The notes under the pieces were generated by a model. It had not been told where the DNA came from, did no database searches, and was given only the letters and a program-made list of their open reading frames with translations. Position numbers and translations under genes: made by a program. 58,534 bases of DNA from Bacteroidota bacterium. Lineage in GTDB: Bacteria > Bacteroidota > Bacteroidia > Bacteroidales > JAAUTT01. The stretch is taken from contig JAEYWD010000004.1 in assembly GCA_023429135.1 (NCBI GenBank), positions 1-58,534 on the forward strand, given 5' to 3'. This document shows, piece by piece, positions 16,241 through 24,887 of the stretch. Within the stretch, counting starts at the first letter, position 1. Each line of letters starts with the position of its first letter.

Positions 16241-17109
16241 CATTCAGATCTAATATACTACTGATATCTCTGTTAACTTTAATCGTCTTAGCTTGCAAAC
16301 AGACTCCTGAATATCCGGGATATACCAAAATGGATAACGGGAATTATTATAAGCTTCTTAAAATTGGCGAATCGGAGACAAGATGCAAGTTTAGCGACTT
16401 TGTAACTGCCGACATTGTTTACAAAACAATGAACGATTCGGTATTTTTTAAGGGCCGGAGAAAATTTCAGATAGGCAGGCCAAAATACCAGGGAGCCATT
16501 GACGAAAGCCTTCCCATGCTTGGAAAAGAAGAATCGGCAAGTTTTATTATTTCAGCACACAACTTTTTTACCAAAACCCTGGGTACCTCAACGCCATCTT
16601 TTCTCAAAAACTCGGGCAAAATGAAAATTGAAATTGAAATAATCGACATACAAACCGCGGAGCAATATAATCGTGAAAAGGAAGCCTTTATAAAGTGGAC
16701 TGAAGATTTTGGAGAATACGAAAAAATAATACTCAAGCAATACCTTCAGGATTCCCAACTTAGGCTTAAACCTACTGAGAACGGTCTATACTCGCTGGTG
16801 CTTCAAAAAGGAAACGATAAAAAAGTAAATGTGGGCGATACTATTGTTATTCATTATGAAGGACGTTTTTTGAACGGCAAATTTTTCGATTCCACCAAAA
16901 AAAGAAACGAAGCCTTTCAGTTTGTTTATGGCCAGCAATGGCAGGTTATTAAAGGTATGGAAGAAGCCATTGCCACTATGCACGAAGGTGAGCGCTCGCT
17001 TTTTATTTTGCCATCAGAGGTTGCATTTGGCGATTCAGGATCGTCAACAGGTATAATTCCTCCTTTTACTTCTCTGATTTTTGAGGTGGAACTTATCTCT
17101 ATAAATTAA
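16237..17109 (+). CDS. Lipoprotein with two FKBP-type domains, first degenerate
   Basis: 290 residues with signal and lipobox VLACK. The C-terminal FKBP domain, near 195-290, is canonical: VNVGDTIVIHYEGRFLNGK followed by GMEEAIATMHEGERSLFILPS. The N-terminal repeat, near 35-140, keeps the FKBP layout (SDFVTADIVYKTMNDSVF and EESASFIISAHNFF) but has lost the aromatic pattern of the active pocket. It may be a structural or chaperone domain. It overlaps the preceding gene by four bases, indicating coupled translation. An envelope protein-folding role is inferred. Confidence 0.82.
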   Translation: MTFRSNILLISLLTLIVLACKQTPEYPGYTKMDNGNYYKLLKIGESETRCKFSDFVTADIVYKTMNDSVFFKGRRKFQIGRPKYQGAIDESLPMLGKEESASFIISAHNFFTKTLGTSTPSFLKNSGKMKIEIEIIDIQTAEQYNREKEAFIKWTEDFGEYEKIILKQYLQDSQLRLKPTENGLYSLVLQKGNDKKVNVGDTIVIHYEGRFLNGKFFDSTKKRNEAFQFVYGQQWQVIKGMEEAIATMHEGERSLFILPSEVAFGDSGSSTGIIPPFTSLIFEVELISIN

Positions 17110-17178
17110 ATTATATTTGCACGCAACCTTTAAAATTAAACTAAGTCTTAGTACTACATAAAACTTAATATCATTTAT

Positions 17179-18096
17179 ATGAAAAAACAAAATAGATTTA
17201 TCTATCTCACGCTCCTGGTGTTTTTGACTATATCTGCCACATCGTGCCTGAAAGATGATGACAGCGAGAAGAGGGAAAAGGAGAAAAAACTGATTGAAAA
17301 TTATGTTCAGGTAAACAATATTACAGCAACTCCATCGGCTACAGGATTATATTACATACCGGAAGTTGAAGGAACCGGAGCAACCTTGGGTGACAAAGAT
17401 TTTGCTCTTATTAAATATAAAGCAACTGATCTTGATGGTAAATTTTATGATGGTACTGATAAAACTTTGGTAGAGCTTAATAAGGTTTTTCCTTATTTTT
17501 TAATAGGCGGACCTTTAAAAATCTACAACAATAAGAATTATTTTTATCCAGGAGTTATTGAGGGACTTAAAAACATGAAAGAAGGAGGCAAAGCAAAACT
17601 TATTATGCCTTCTCTTTTAGCTTGGAACGACTATGTTCCTAGGATTTTTGAAATTGAACTTTTAAAAGTCATTTCAAATCCAGACTTATACGAAAAACAA
17701 CAAATTAGCAATTTTTTAGATACAGCTAGAACTAATCTCAGTTTGGCTGATTCCACTAATGGCATCTACTTCATTAATCGATTTAAAGGTACTTCAACTG
17801 TTTTCCCTGCAAGTGGAGACTCTGTTAAACTCCGTTACAAAGGATATTTACCTGATGGTCGCATATTCGATAAAACTCAAGATAAATTATTTAAATTCAG
17901 AGTTGGAATGGGTGAAGCCATAAACGGCATGGATGAAGGAATAAGAAAAATGGCTATAGGTGATTCTGCTACAATGGTTATTACATATAAAAAAGGCTAT
18001 GGTTTTGATCAGCTCGTTTATAGAGGTCAAGTGATGATTCCATATTTTTCAACCTTAATTTTTGAAGTAAAGCTAATGGATGTAGTAAAAAAATAA
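17179..18096 (+). CDS. Lipoprotein with two FKBP-type domains
   Basis: 305 residues with a lipoprotein signal ending in ATSCLKDDD. Two FKBP-like domains: near 60-165 (FALIKYKATDLDGKFYDGTD, then GVIEGLKNMKEGGKAKLIMPS) and near 205-303 (GDSVKLRYKGYLPDGRIFD, then GMDEGIRKMAIGDSATMVITY). It follows the second FKBP gene after a 69-bp gap and shares its domain plan, so it is a probable tandem duplicate. Its codons appear more A/T-rich than those of its two partners. It ends at a strong hairpin shared with mdh. Confidence 0.82.
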   Translation: MKKQNRFIYLTLLVFLTISATSCLKDDDSEKREKEKKLIENYVQVNNITATPSATGLYYIPEVEGTGATLGDKDFALIKYKATDLDGKFYDGTDKTLVELNKVFPYFLIGGPLKIYNNKNYFYPGVIEGLKNMKEGGKAKLIMPSLLAWNDYVPRIFEIELLKVISNPDLYEKQQISNFLDTARTNLSLADSTNGIYFINRFKGTSTVFPASGDSVKLRYKGYLPDGRIFDKTQDKLFKFRVGMGEAINGMDEGIRKMAIGDSATMVITYKKGYGFDQLVYRGQVMIPYFSTLIFEVKLMDVVKK

Positions 18097-18144
18097 AAAA
18101 AAATTGGCTCAAGCAGACAAACTTAGATTTTGTCTGCTTGGGCT
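18087..18144 (-). terminator. Strong terminator of mdh between convergent genes
   Basis: A 12-base perfect stem CAAGCAGACAAA (18110-18121) / TTTGTCTGCTTG (18129-18140), extended by wobble pairs. On the minus strand it is followed by a T run (the A-rich 18087-18103). It should terminate mdh and may also slow readthrough from the FKBP genes. Confidence 0.85.
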
Positions 18145-18156
18145 TTATCAACAAAA

Positions 18157-19095
18157 TCAATCAACAATCTTCAACTTCTTTAAAACATTAATTGATTCCC
18201 GTACACTTTCTGCCGAACGATTTACCAATACTTTATCCGAATCGCTCAACTCAAATTCCAGAATATTTTCGATACCATTCAAGCCAAGCTTCACAGGAAC
18301 TCCAAAATAAATATCGTTTAACCCATATTGACCGGTTAAATAAGCGCTGCATGGGAAATATCTTTTCTGATCGAGTGAAATAGCTTCTACCATTCGCGCC
18401 GCAGCATAACCCGGAGCATACCAGGCCGATTTCCCCATAAGATTTACAAGCTCACCACCTCCTAATCGGGTACGGTTTACAATTTCTTTCAGTTTTTCTT
18501 TCTTTAGCAACTGGGTTACAGGCACACCACTTACTGTAGTATAACTAAGGATAGGCACCATATGATCTCCATGACCACCTAAAATTACTGCCTGAATATC
18601 CTTGGGAGAGCAATCCATTTCTTCAGCAAGAAATGCTCTGTACCTGGCTGTGTCAACTAGTCCACCCATACCAATTACACGGTTTGCAGGAACATTAGCT
18701 GCCTTGAAGGTACAGTATGCCATGGCATCCAAAGGATTGGTAACAACAACAAAAATGGCGTCGGGAGAATATTTCAGAATATTTTCGGTAACCTTACGAA
18801 CAATTTTTGCATTTGTAGATATCAGGTCTTCCCGGCTCATACCTGGTTTTCTGGATAAACCTGCGGCGATAACAACAATTTTCGATCCGGCAGTTCGGGC
18901 ATAATCGTCGGTAACTCCAATGGTCTTGGTGTCAAATAAGGCCAAAGGCGCCATTTGCATAATATCCAAGGCCTTACCTTCAGCTAATCCTTGTTTGATA
19001 TCCAGTAAAACTACTTCGTTACCTAATTCCTTCTCGGCTATTACAATTGCACAGGTCGCTCCAACATTTCCGGCGCCTACTATGGTAATTTTCAT
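18157..19095 (-). CDS. mdh: Malate dehydrogenase
   Basis: 312 residues, the LDH-like MDH family length. The NAD-binding motif GAGNVGATCA is at residues 7-16, and the VVVTNPLDAMAY and GGHGDHMVP (catalytic His) blocks are present. It reversibly oxidises malate to oxaloacetate in the TCA cycle or its reductive branch, in the cytoplasm. It is monocistronic, with a clear terminator downstream and a gap of about 190 bp to mnmA on the other strand. Confidence 0.95.
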   Translation of the reverse strand: MKITIVGAGNVGATCAIVIAEKELGNEVVLLDIKQGLAEGKALDIMQMAPLALFDTKTIGVTDDYARTAGSKIVVIAAGLSRKPGMSREDLISTNAKIVRKVTENILKYSPDAIFVVVTNPLDAMAYCTFKAANVPANRVIGMGGLVDTARYRAFLAEEMDCSPKDIQAVILGGHGDHMVPILSYTTVSGVPVTQLLKKEKLKEIVNRTRLGGGELVNLMGKSAWYAPGYAAARMVEAISLDQKRYFPCSAYLTGQYGLNDIYFGVPVKLGLNGIENILEFELSDSDKVLVNRSAESVRESINVLKKLKIVD

Positions 19096-19227
19096 ATCAG
19101 TTTTTTTATTTGAAGAGATAATCTGAAAACGTTTGAATAACTTTTGTTGTTAAAGTTCACGCGTTTTTTCAGATAAGGGTGCAATATTATAAATTAAAAA
19201 CCATTAATGTAAGCCGTACAAGAGTTT

Positions 19228-19260
19228 TTTGCAGCTTTGACAAAATTGTTTTTACCTTTG
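19228..19260 (+). promoter_or_regulatory. Bacteroidota-type promoter of mnmA
   Basis: TTTG (19228-19231), a 21-bp spacer, then TACCTTTG (19253-19260), matching the -33/-7 consensus. The chosen mnmA ATG lies 25 bp downstream, which leaves a short leader. Confidence 0.65.
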
Positions 19261-19285
19261 CCGGCTGATATTGAAAGTTTTGGAT

Positions 19286-20443
19286 ATGACTAAAGTGGTA
19301 GTTGGACTATCGGGAGGAGTTGACTCAAGTGTTGCGGCGTACCTGTTAAAACAACAGGGATACGATGTAACTGCTTTATTTATGATTAACTGGCACGACA
19401 CTACAGGGACCCTCAAAGGCGATTGTCCCTGGAACGACGATTTAATTTTTGCAGAACTGGTTGCACGTAAATTAGATATACCTTTCCATACCGTTGATCT
19501 TAGCGATCAATACCGCAAGAGAGTGGTGGATTATATGTTTTCGGAATACGAAAAAGGTCGGACTCCTAATCCCGATGTATTGTGTAATCGCGAAATCAAA
19601 TTCGACATATTTATTGATGCCGCAAAGCAATATGGTGCCGAAATGGTTGCAACAGGCCATTACTGCCGCAAAGAAACCATTGATGACGCCGAACCCATTC
19701 ACAGGTTATTAGCCGGTAGCGATCCGAATAAGGACCAGAGCTATTTCCTTTGCCAGCTCTCGCAACAGCAACTAAGCATGGCCCTCTTCCCTATCGGACA
19801 TTTAATGAAACCTGAAGTTCGCAGAATTGCAGAAGAACAGGGGCTTGTAACTGCCACTAAAAAGGACTCTCAGGGCATTTGCTTTGTCGGAAAAGTTGAT
19901 TTACCTACTTTTTTACAACAAAAAATAAAGGGAAAGGAAGGTGATATTATTGAAATACCATCTGATTCGTCCATTTATTACAATAAGGATCATAATGCTT
20001 ACACTCCCTATTTATATTCTCCTTCCGATGGATTTGTTGTGGGTAAGCATTCCGGTTCACAATTTTACACTATTGGCCAACGCAAAGGTTTGAACATAGG
20101 CGGAAAAGCCAAGCCATTATTTGTGATTGGAATTGATGTTGAGAACAACGTTGTATACACAGGTCAGGGCGACGACCACCCGGGCCTATACCGTAAGGGA
20201 TTGTTTGTAAGGTCGGACGAAACTCACTGGATCAGAAAAGATCTTGCTTTAAAAAATGGTGAATCGGACGATTACATTGTTCGGATCCGATACAGACAAC
20301 CACTGCAAAAGGCAGTTCTTCACCAAAAAGAAGAAGGGATTTTTATAGATTTTGAAAAACCTCAGCGTGGAATAACAGCAGGCCAGTTTGCGGCATGGTA
20401 CAAGGAGGATGAATTAATCGGGTCTGGGGTAATAAACACTTAA
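19286..20443 (+). CDS. mnmA: tRNA-specific 2-thiouridylase
   Basis: 385 residues from ATG (MTKVVVGLSGGVDSSVAAYLL). The frame extends five codons further to a TTG, but the ATG fits the family start and the promoter better. The PP-loop ATPase motif SGGVDSS, the first catalytic Cys in NPDVLCNREIKF and the second in SQGICFVGK are all visible. It inserts sulfur at position 2 of wobble uridine in tRNA for Lys, Glu and Gln. It has its own promoter and terminator. Confidence 0.95.
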   Translation: MTKVVVGLSGGVDSSVAAYLLKQQGYDVTALFMINWHDTTGTLKGDCPWNDDLIFAELVARKLDIPFHTVDLSDQYRKRVVDYMFSEYEKGRTPNPDVLCNREIKFDIFIDAAKQYGAEMVATGHYCRKETIDDAEPIHRLLAGSDPNKDQSYFLCQLSQQQLSMALFPIGHLMKPEVRRIAEEQGLVTATKKDSQGICFVGKVDLPTFLQQKIKGKEGDIIEIPSDSSIYYNKDHNAYTPYLYSPSDGFVVGKHSGSQFYTIGQRKGLNIGGKAKPLFVIGIDVENNVVYTGQGDDHPGLYRKGLFVRSDETHWIRKDLALKNGESDDYIVRIRYRQPLQKAVLHQKEEGIFIDFEKPQRGITAGQFAAWYKEDELIGSGVINT

Positions 20444-20452
20444 AAACAAAAA

Positions 20453-20477
20453 AGAGGCTTTTGGCCTCTCCTTGTTT
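20453..20477 (+). terminator. Intrinsic terminator of mnmA
   Basis: Stem AGAGGC-TTTTG-GCCTCT (20453-20469), ten bases after the mnmA stop, followed by a T-rich tail. It may also serve the convergent 20510 gene. Confidence 0.75.
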
Positions 20478-20509
20478 TGTATGGACTGTGTTTCCACAGG
20501 TATATGTTG

Positions 20510-20989
20510 TTATATAATCGATGCGGGCTTGTATTTCACATCCTTTTCAAGTTCCTTTAGAATAGCATCGAATTCTGAGCTTCTTTCGGCTATAACTTCC
20601 GAAGGTTTGAATTTTACTAAATCTTCCAGTTCCCTGGTAATTTTCTTAAAATCTACAACCTCAGTTTCGTAACCTGAATAATTCGGGGTATTTGGAGTAA
20701 ATCTAACATCTATTTCCATTTGTGCCATCACTGAAGCCAATTCTGTCAAAGGCTCCGATAAAACAGCTTCACCGGTGATTTCAGAAGGTTTGAATTTCAC
20801 ATAAGCTTCGAGTTTTTCTAAATCGGCTGATAATCCATGCTTTGCATGATCTACTCCAGAAGAAAACAAACCAGCGAATTTACCTTCTAATTGATGAAAC
20901 CGGATGGATTTTGTGTTCTGAGCATTAACGTTGATTCCAAATAAAGCTATTATTGCTATTACGATAAAATATTGAGCTGTTGTTTTCAT
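20510..20989 (-). CDS. Small exported protein with four degenerate VKFKPSE repeats
   Basis: 159 residues with a signal peptide (FIVIAIIALFGINVNA). The mature protein carries four copies of a short unit of the form LEkxVKFKPSE: residues 57-70, 87-99 (MEIDVRFTPN), 117-131 and 144-157 (LEKDVKYKP). Units are spaced about 27-30 residues apart and predicted helices separate them. No known family is recognised. The last repeat runs to the C-terminus. It is monocistronic, convergent with mnmA, and likely periplasmic. Function unknown. Confidence 0.65.
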   Translation of the reverse strand: MKTTAQYFIVIAIIALFGINVNAQNTKSIRFHQLEGKFAGLFSSGVDHAKHGLSADLEKLEAYVKFKPSEITGEAVLSEPLTELASVMAQMEIDVRFTPNTPNYSGYETEVVDFKKITRELEDLVKFKPSEVIAERSSEFDAILKELEKDVKYKPASII

Positions 20990-21313
20990 GATTGTTAATA
21001 TTTTAAGTTATGACTCTAATTAAACAACCTTCATGCCAAAACTCATATAATTCTTTATTTCAACGTTTTAATACGAGACCCTATTCAATATTCACTCTTT
21101 TCAGCTTCAAAATTTGTATTAAAACTGAACCATGGCGTTCGAAATCGTACACTCTACACAAGAATTAACGATTATAACCCATCTCACTGAAATTCCCCTA
21201 AAAAGGGGATGTATACTTTTTTGTCAGCATCTAATTTTACATAACCAAAATGAAATTCTGAGTTGCGCGCATCCACGAATAATTCATTTTGAAAAAAACA
21301 AAATTTTACAAAA
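20990..21313. other. Intergenic region between divergent small exported genes
   Basis: 324 bp, AT-rich. It should contain divergent promoters for the repeat protein and the 21314 lipoprotein, but I cannot place a convincing TTTG/TAnnTTTG pair on either strand. A small hairpin CCCCT-AAAA-AGGGG lies near 21195-21208. A 61-codon frame crosses the region and is judged spurious. Confidence 0.5.
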
Positions 21314-22081
21314 ATGAAAAAGGAAATTTTTAAAACCGTTGGACTTTTAACTTTAGTAAGTATGCTATTTCTGGGATCGTGTAAAAAAGACGAAACGGAT
21401 ATTCAATCGGAAAAGCTTACTGAAGAGCAGATTGACAATTATGTAGATATTTCAAACACAATTTCGGCTCAAATGCAGGCTTCAGCCTTGTCGTTTTACA
21501 GCAAAGCATTGGAAAAAGGTTTTTCGGGCCAGATACCCGGAATGGGAGGTACTAAATCAGGTTTGGAAATTTCCGACAACGATAGCTGGAGAGGCCCGGA
21601 TGCTCAGGGGTGGTATTATCGCACATGGGATGGGATATATAAATTCACTGAAAAACTGCGTACCCGTAAGGATACAGTGGAGCATGTTTATCTCACTGAA
21701 GGGGGATCGGAATACAGACATGAAGTAACAACACTCCACATTAGATATACCAAAAACAACAAGGAATTAATTAAAGGTTACACAAAAATTGATACCCGCA
21801 GCTTTGGATATAACAACATTTCCAGAACAAACTGGAAAATGGAATTTAAAGACTGGGATCCTAAAACAGGTGCGGGAACCTTTGACTGGTATTGGGGCGT
21901 TTCTGTTAATAACGGAGGAAACACCGTACCCGACCATAAATATCTCCATATCGAAGCCACTCCAACAACAAACAACTGGCTTCATGTAAGAGTAATTATT
22001 TACGACGATTCAGGTCACGAAGTGTGGGACTTTGAATACGACACTCCTTTTGAACCTGTTGATTTACCAGAAGAATTCTAA
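21314..22081 (+). CDS. Lipoprotein of unknown function
   Basis: 255 residues with a lipoprotein signal (LLTLVSMLFLGSCKKD, lipobox LGSC). The mature part is rich in Trp/Tyr beta strands (RGPDAQGWYYRTWDGIYKF, TFDWYWGVSVNN) and ends in an acidic tail. I do not recognise a family; no catalytic triad or metal site is evident. It is followed 21 bp later by another lipoprotein and then a Yip1-like membrane protein in the same direction, so these may form an envelope operon. Confidence 0.65.
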   Translation: MKKEIFKTVGLLTLVSMLFLGSCKKDETDIQSEKLTEEQIDNYVDISNTISAQMQASALSFYSKALEKGFSGQIPGMGGTKSGLEISDNDSWRGPDAQGWYYRTWDGIYKFTEKLRTRKDTVEHVYLTEGGSEYRHEVTTLHIRYTKNNKELIKGYTKIDTRSFGYNNISRTNWKMEFKDWDPKTGAGTFDWYWGVSVNNGGNTVPDHKYLHIEATPTTNNWLHVRVIIYDDSGHEVWDFEYDTPFEPVDLPEEF

Positions 22082-22102
22082 CCTTAATAAAACCAATCTA
22101 AC

Positions 22103-22759
22103 ATGCATTATCTCAAAAATCTCACTTTGCTGCTGTTCTGTTCAGCCATAATCTCCTGCACAGGAAACAAAAAACAGAACGATACTGCCACTCAGGAACA
22201 GGCTGAAAGCACTGCTTCAGAAGCTCCGGCTGAGGTTCCTGCCATTAAAAAGTATCAGATAAAATCGGGGATTGTTACATTCTATAATGAAGGAATGGGT
22301 ATTAAATCTAAAGTAGTACTTTACTTCGACGATTATGGAATGAAGGAAGCAGAAGAAAAGTACGATGGCGAAACAATTAAGGACGCAACCCTTTGTGATG
22401 GGAAAAACCGTTATATCATTGTTTACAAGGAAAAAGCAGCTTATGAATCGGGCGAATGTTTCCGCGGAGTAGCGTACAAATTCGACTGGTCCGAAATCGA
22501 ACGGGCCCCTGAACAATATAAAGGAAAAAAATTGCCTAACGTCACCATTGCCGGAAAAGACTGCGAATCATATTCTATTCAGTCGGGCAAAAGTCCAATT
22601 GTATATGCGGGATGGAATAACATCTGTATGATGATTGACCAGGAAAGTTCCTTTGGAAAAATAACCTACAAGGCTGTTTCTATAGAGGAGAACGCAACCA
22701 TTCCTGAAGGGAAATTAACAATCCCCGAAGGATTTGTCGTAAAAAAATCTCCCATGTAA
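22103..22759 (+). CDS. Lipoprotein of unknown function
   Basis: 218 residues. Signal and lipobox IISCTG are followed by a Glu/Ala/Thr-rich linker near 25-47 typical of surface-tethered lipoproteins. The body (from KKYQIKSGIVTFYNEG) looks like a beta-strand-rich domain with cysteines near 98, 119, 154 and 175. No family name is assigned. It sits in the middle of a three-gene same-strand cluster. Confidence 0.65.
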   Translation: MHYLKNLTLLLFCSAIISCTGNKKQNDTATQEQAESTASEAPAEVPAIKKYQIKSGIVTFYNEGMGIKSKVVLYFDDYGMKEAEEKYDGETIKDATLCDGKNRYIIVYKEKAAYESGECFRGVAYKFDWSEIERAPEQYKGKKLPNVTIAGKDCESYSIQSGKSPIVYAGWNNICMMIDQESSFGKITYKAVSIEENATIPEGKLTIPEGFVVKKSPM

Positions 22760-22789
22760 AAAGGTAATAATCATCTAAAAACAAAGAAT

Positions 22790-23374
22790 ATGAATCTTAT
22801 TGAAAGAGCAAAAAACATCCTTCTCAAACCCAAAGAAGAATGGACAGTAGTGGATCAGGAAACTACCTCTGTACAGGAACTGGTAACAACGTATCTAATA
22901 CCGCTGGCGTTAATTCCGGCTGTGGCATCTTTTATACGGTGGGGGCTTTTGGGATACGGCTCATTTATAGGAGCTTCCATGAGCTGGGGTATTAAATATG
23001 CACTTATTTCCCTGGTAACAACTATCGGAGGTGTATATCTGTCAGCTTTTGTTATAGATGCACTGGCTGCAAACTTTGGCTCGGCTAAAGATTTCCGTAA
23101 AGCAATGCAATTGGTTGTTTATTCATACACACCTATGCTGGTTGCTGGTATTTTCCAGATTATTCCAGGCCTTTCGTTTCTCGGCATTGTTGGATTATAT
23201 GGGTTATATCTTCTCTACATTGGTATGGCACCATTAATGAAAACTCCCGAAGATAAGGTAACAGGCTATTTTATAGTAAGCCTGATCGTATTGATTGTTG
23301 TATATGTGGTTCTTGGCGCAATTCTAACTGCCGTCATTTTTGGGGGTAGTATTGCTGGAACTTTTTTAAAGTAA
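22790..23374 (+). CDS. Yip1-family integral membrane protein
   Basis: 194 residues with about five membrane helices. The Yip1-like start MNLIERAKNILLKPKEEW, a short cytoplasmic stretch in which W is followed by VVDQE, then LIPLALIPAVASFIRWGL, is typical of bacterial YIP1 proteins. Later helices contain AMQLVVYSYTPMLVAGIF. The function of these proteins in bacteria is unclear. It is the last gene of the cluster and is followed by a hairpin. Confidence 0.75.
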   Translation: MNLIERAKNILLKPKEEWTVVDQETTSVQELVTTYLIPLALIPAVASFIRWGLLGYGSFIGASMSWGIKYALISLVTTIGGVYLSAFVIDALAANFGSAKDFRKAMQLVVYSYTPMLVAGIFQIIPGLSFLGIVGLYGLYLLYIGMAPLMKTPEDKVTGYFIVSLIVLIVVYVVLGAILTAVIFGGSIAGTFLK

Positions 23375-23395
23375 ATTCTGGTTATCTGTCTGACA

Positions 23396-23440
23396 ACAGG
23401 CTGTTGAGAAGTTCGCTTCGATACGGCCTGTTTCTTTTTA
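23396..23440 (+). terminator. Probable terminator after Yip1-like gene
   Basis: An outer stem ACAGGC (23396-23401) / GCCTGT (23426-23431) is followed by TTCTTTTT. The loop is long, so this is a moderate candidate. Confidence 0.5.
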
Positions 23441-23570
23441 GGGGTATAGTTGTTAGGGATTTAGGTATTAGGGACTAGATTTTTGGTATTAAAAAGACAA
23501 CATTTGAATTAAACATAATTCAATCTCTTCCACACCCCTATAGCCTACAGCCTAAAAACCTACAGCCTAA

Positions 23571-24713
23571 TTAAGATAATTTCCGCTTATAATCCTCATA
23601 CCCAAACTTACGCACAAGTTTAAATTCATCATGCTCCGTCCAGATACCAATTGACGGGTGTTGAACACCGTTAAAGAATGAAGTTTTAACCATAGTATAG
23701 TGAATCATATCTTCAAAAATAATGCGGTCGCCCACGTTCAATTCCTTATCGAAACTCCAATCGCCAACAAAATCGCCGGAAAGACAGCTATTCCCACCCA
23801 TACGGTAAGTTGGTCTGCCTTCAACAGGATCAAAGTACGATCCGATTATGCGGGGTTTATAGGGCATCTCGAGGCAATCGGGCATATGTGCGGTAAACGA
23901 AACATCTAAGATGGCGGTTTTCAATCCCCGATTATTCACAATGTCTTCAACAGTCGAAACCAGATAACCGGTTTCCCAGGCAAAAACGGCGCCTGGTTCC
24001 AAAATAACATGAACGCCATAGCGCTTTTTAAAATCTTCCAGGAGTCTTATCAAATGGTCAATATCGTAGCCCTTGCGCGTCATCAGGTGACCGCCGCCCA
24101 TGTTCACCCACTTCACTTTAGGCAGAAACTTGGCAAAGCGCTTTTCGAATTCAACCAGGGTTTGCTCCAGATTTTCGGCATTCGATTCGCATAAAGCATG
24201 AAAATGCAAGCCATCAATCCCTTCGGGCAACTCATCGCCCAGATCTTCAACAAGAACCCCCAGTCGTGATCCTGGTGAACAGGGATTATAAAGCGCCGTG
24301 CCTACCTCGGAATATTCCGGATTAACTCTCAATCCTACAGAAATTGGCCTGTTGTATGCTTTTATTCTAGGCAAAAATCTCTTCAACTGTGCAACCGAGT
24401 TAAAGGTGATATGACTGCTGCAATCCATTATCTCCTGGAAGTCGCTACCAGTATATACCGGGGCATAAGTGTGCGCCAACGATTTCATTTCGTCAACTGC
24501 TAATTTGGCTTCATGAGCCGAGCTGGCTGTTGCTCCTTTTATATATTGCCTTACAAGTGGAAAAACGCTCCACATGGCAAAACCTTTGAATGCCATAATG
24601 ATCTCCACACCAGCTTCCCGCTGAACATGACTGATTATCTCAAGATTTTTCCTTAAGAGTGATTCATCCAGCACATAGCATGGAGAAGGTACTTTGCTAA
24701 AATCGATTGCCAT
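23571..24713 (-). CDS. nspC: Carboxynorspermidine decarboxylase
   Basis: 380 residues from ATG (MAIDFSKVPSPCYVL); the longer frame adds five unconserved residues. It is a fold-III PLP decarboxylase: Lys43 in MAFKGFAMW is the PLP lysine, with the GLHFHALCES and GGGHLMTRKGY blocks also present. The enzyme decarboxylates carboxyspermidine or carboxynorspermidine to give spermidine or norspermidine. The synthase that makes its substrate is encoded just upstream on the same strand, so both steps of the alternative polyamine route are here. Confidence 0.92.
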   Translation of the reverse strand: MAIDFSKVPSPCYVLDESLLRKNLEIISHVQREAGVEIIMAFKGFAMWSVFPLVRQYIKGATASSAHEAKLAVDEMKSLAHTYAPVYTGSDFQEIMDCSSHITFNSVAQLKRFLPRIKAYNRPISVGLRVNPEYSEVGTALYNPCSPGSRLGVLVEDLGDELPEGIDGLHFHALCESNAENLEQTLVEFEKRFAKFLPKVKWVNMGGGHLMTRKGYDIDHLIRLLEDFKKRYGVHVILEPGAVFAWETGYLVSTVEDIVNNRGLKTAILDVSFTAHMPDCLEMPYKPRIIGSYFDPVEGRPTYRMGGNSCLSGDFVGDWSFDKELNVGDRIIFEDMIHYTMVKTSFFNGVQHPSIGIWTEHDEFKLVRKFGYEDYKRKLS

Positions 24714-24730
24714 TTTAAAAAGTATCAAGT

Positions 24731-24887
24731 CATAGGTCGTAAGTCGTAAGACAAAATTAAAACAATAAGTTTTATTGTATTTTTATTACTACTTACGACT
24801 AACCTAAACTTCCATTTTATTAAAAAACAAGTCGTAAGCAGTAAATGTATTGAGTCTTACTACTTACGACTAATTACTTACTACTAA
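24731..24887. repeat. Cluster of ACTTACGACTAA-type short repeats
   Basis: A 17-bp word TTACTACTTACGACTAA occurs at 24786-24802 and 24857-24873. Inverted relatives GTCGTAAG lie near 24737-24750 and 24831. All are in the 174-bp gap between the two polyamine genes. The copies in both orientations could fold into hairpins in the transcript. Confidence 0.6.

Noticed and set aside
21132..21317. 61-codon frame before the 21314 lipoprotein
   Set aside because: Low-complexity, overlaps the start of the lipoprotein gene, and has no coding signal.
24731..24887. CRISPR-like array between polyamine genes
   Set aside because: Only two exact copies plus inverted relatives, irregular spacing, and no cas genes.
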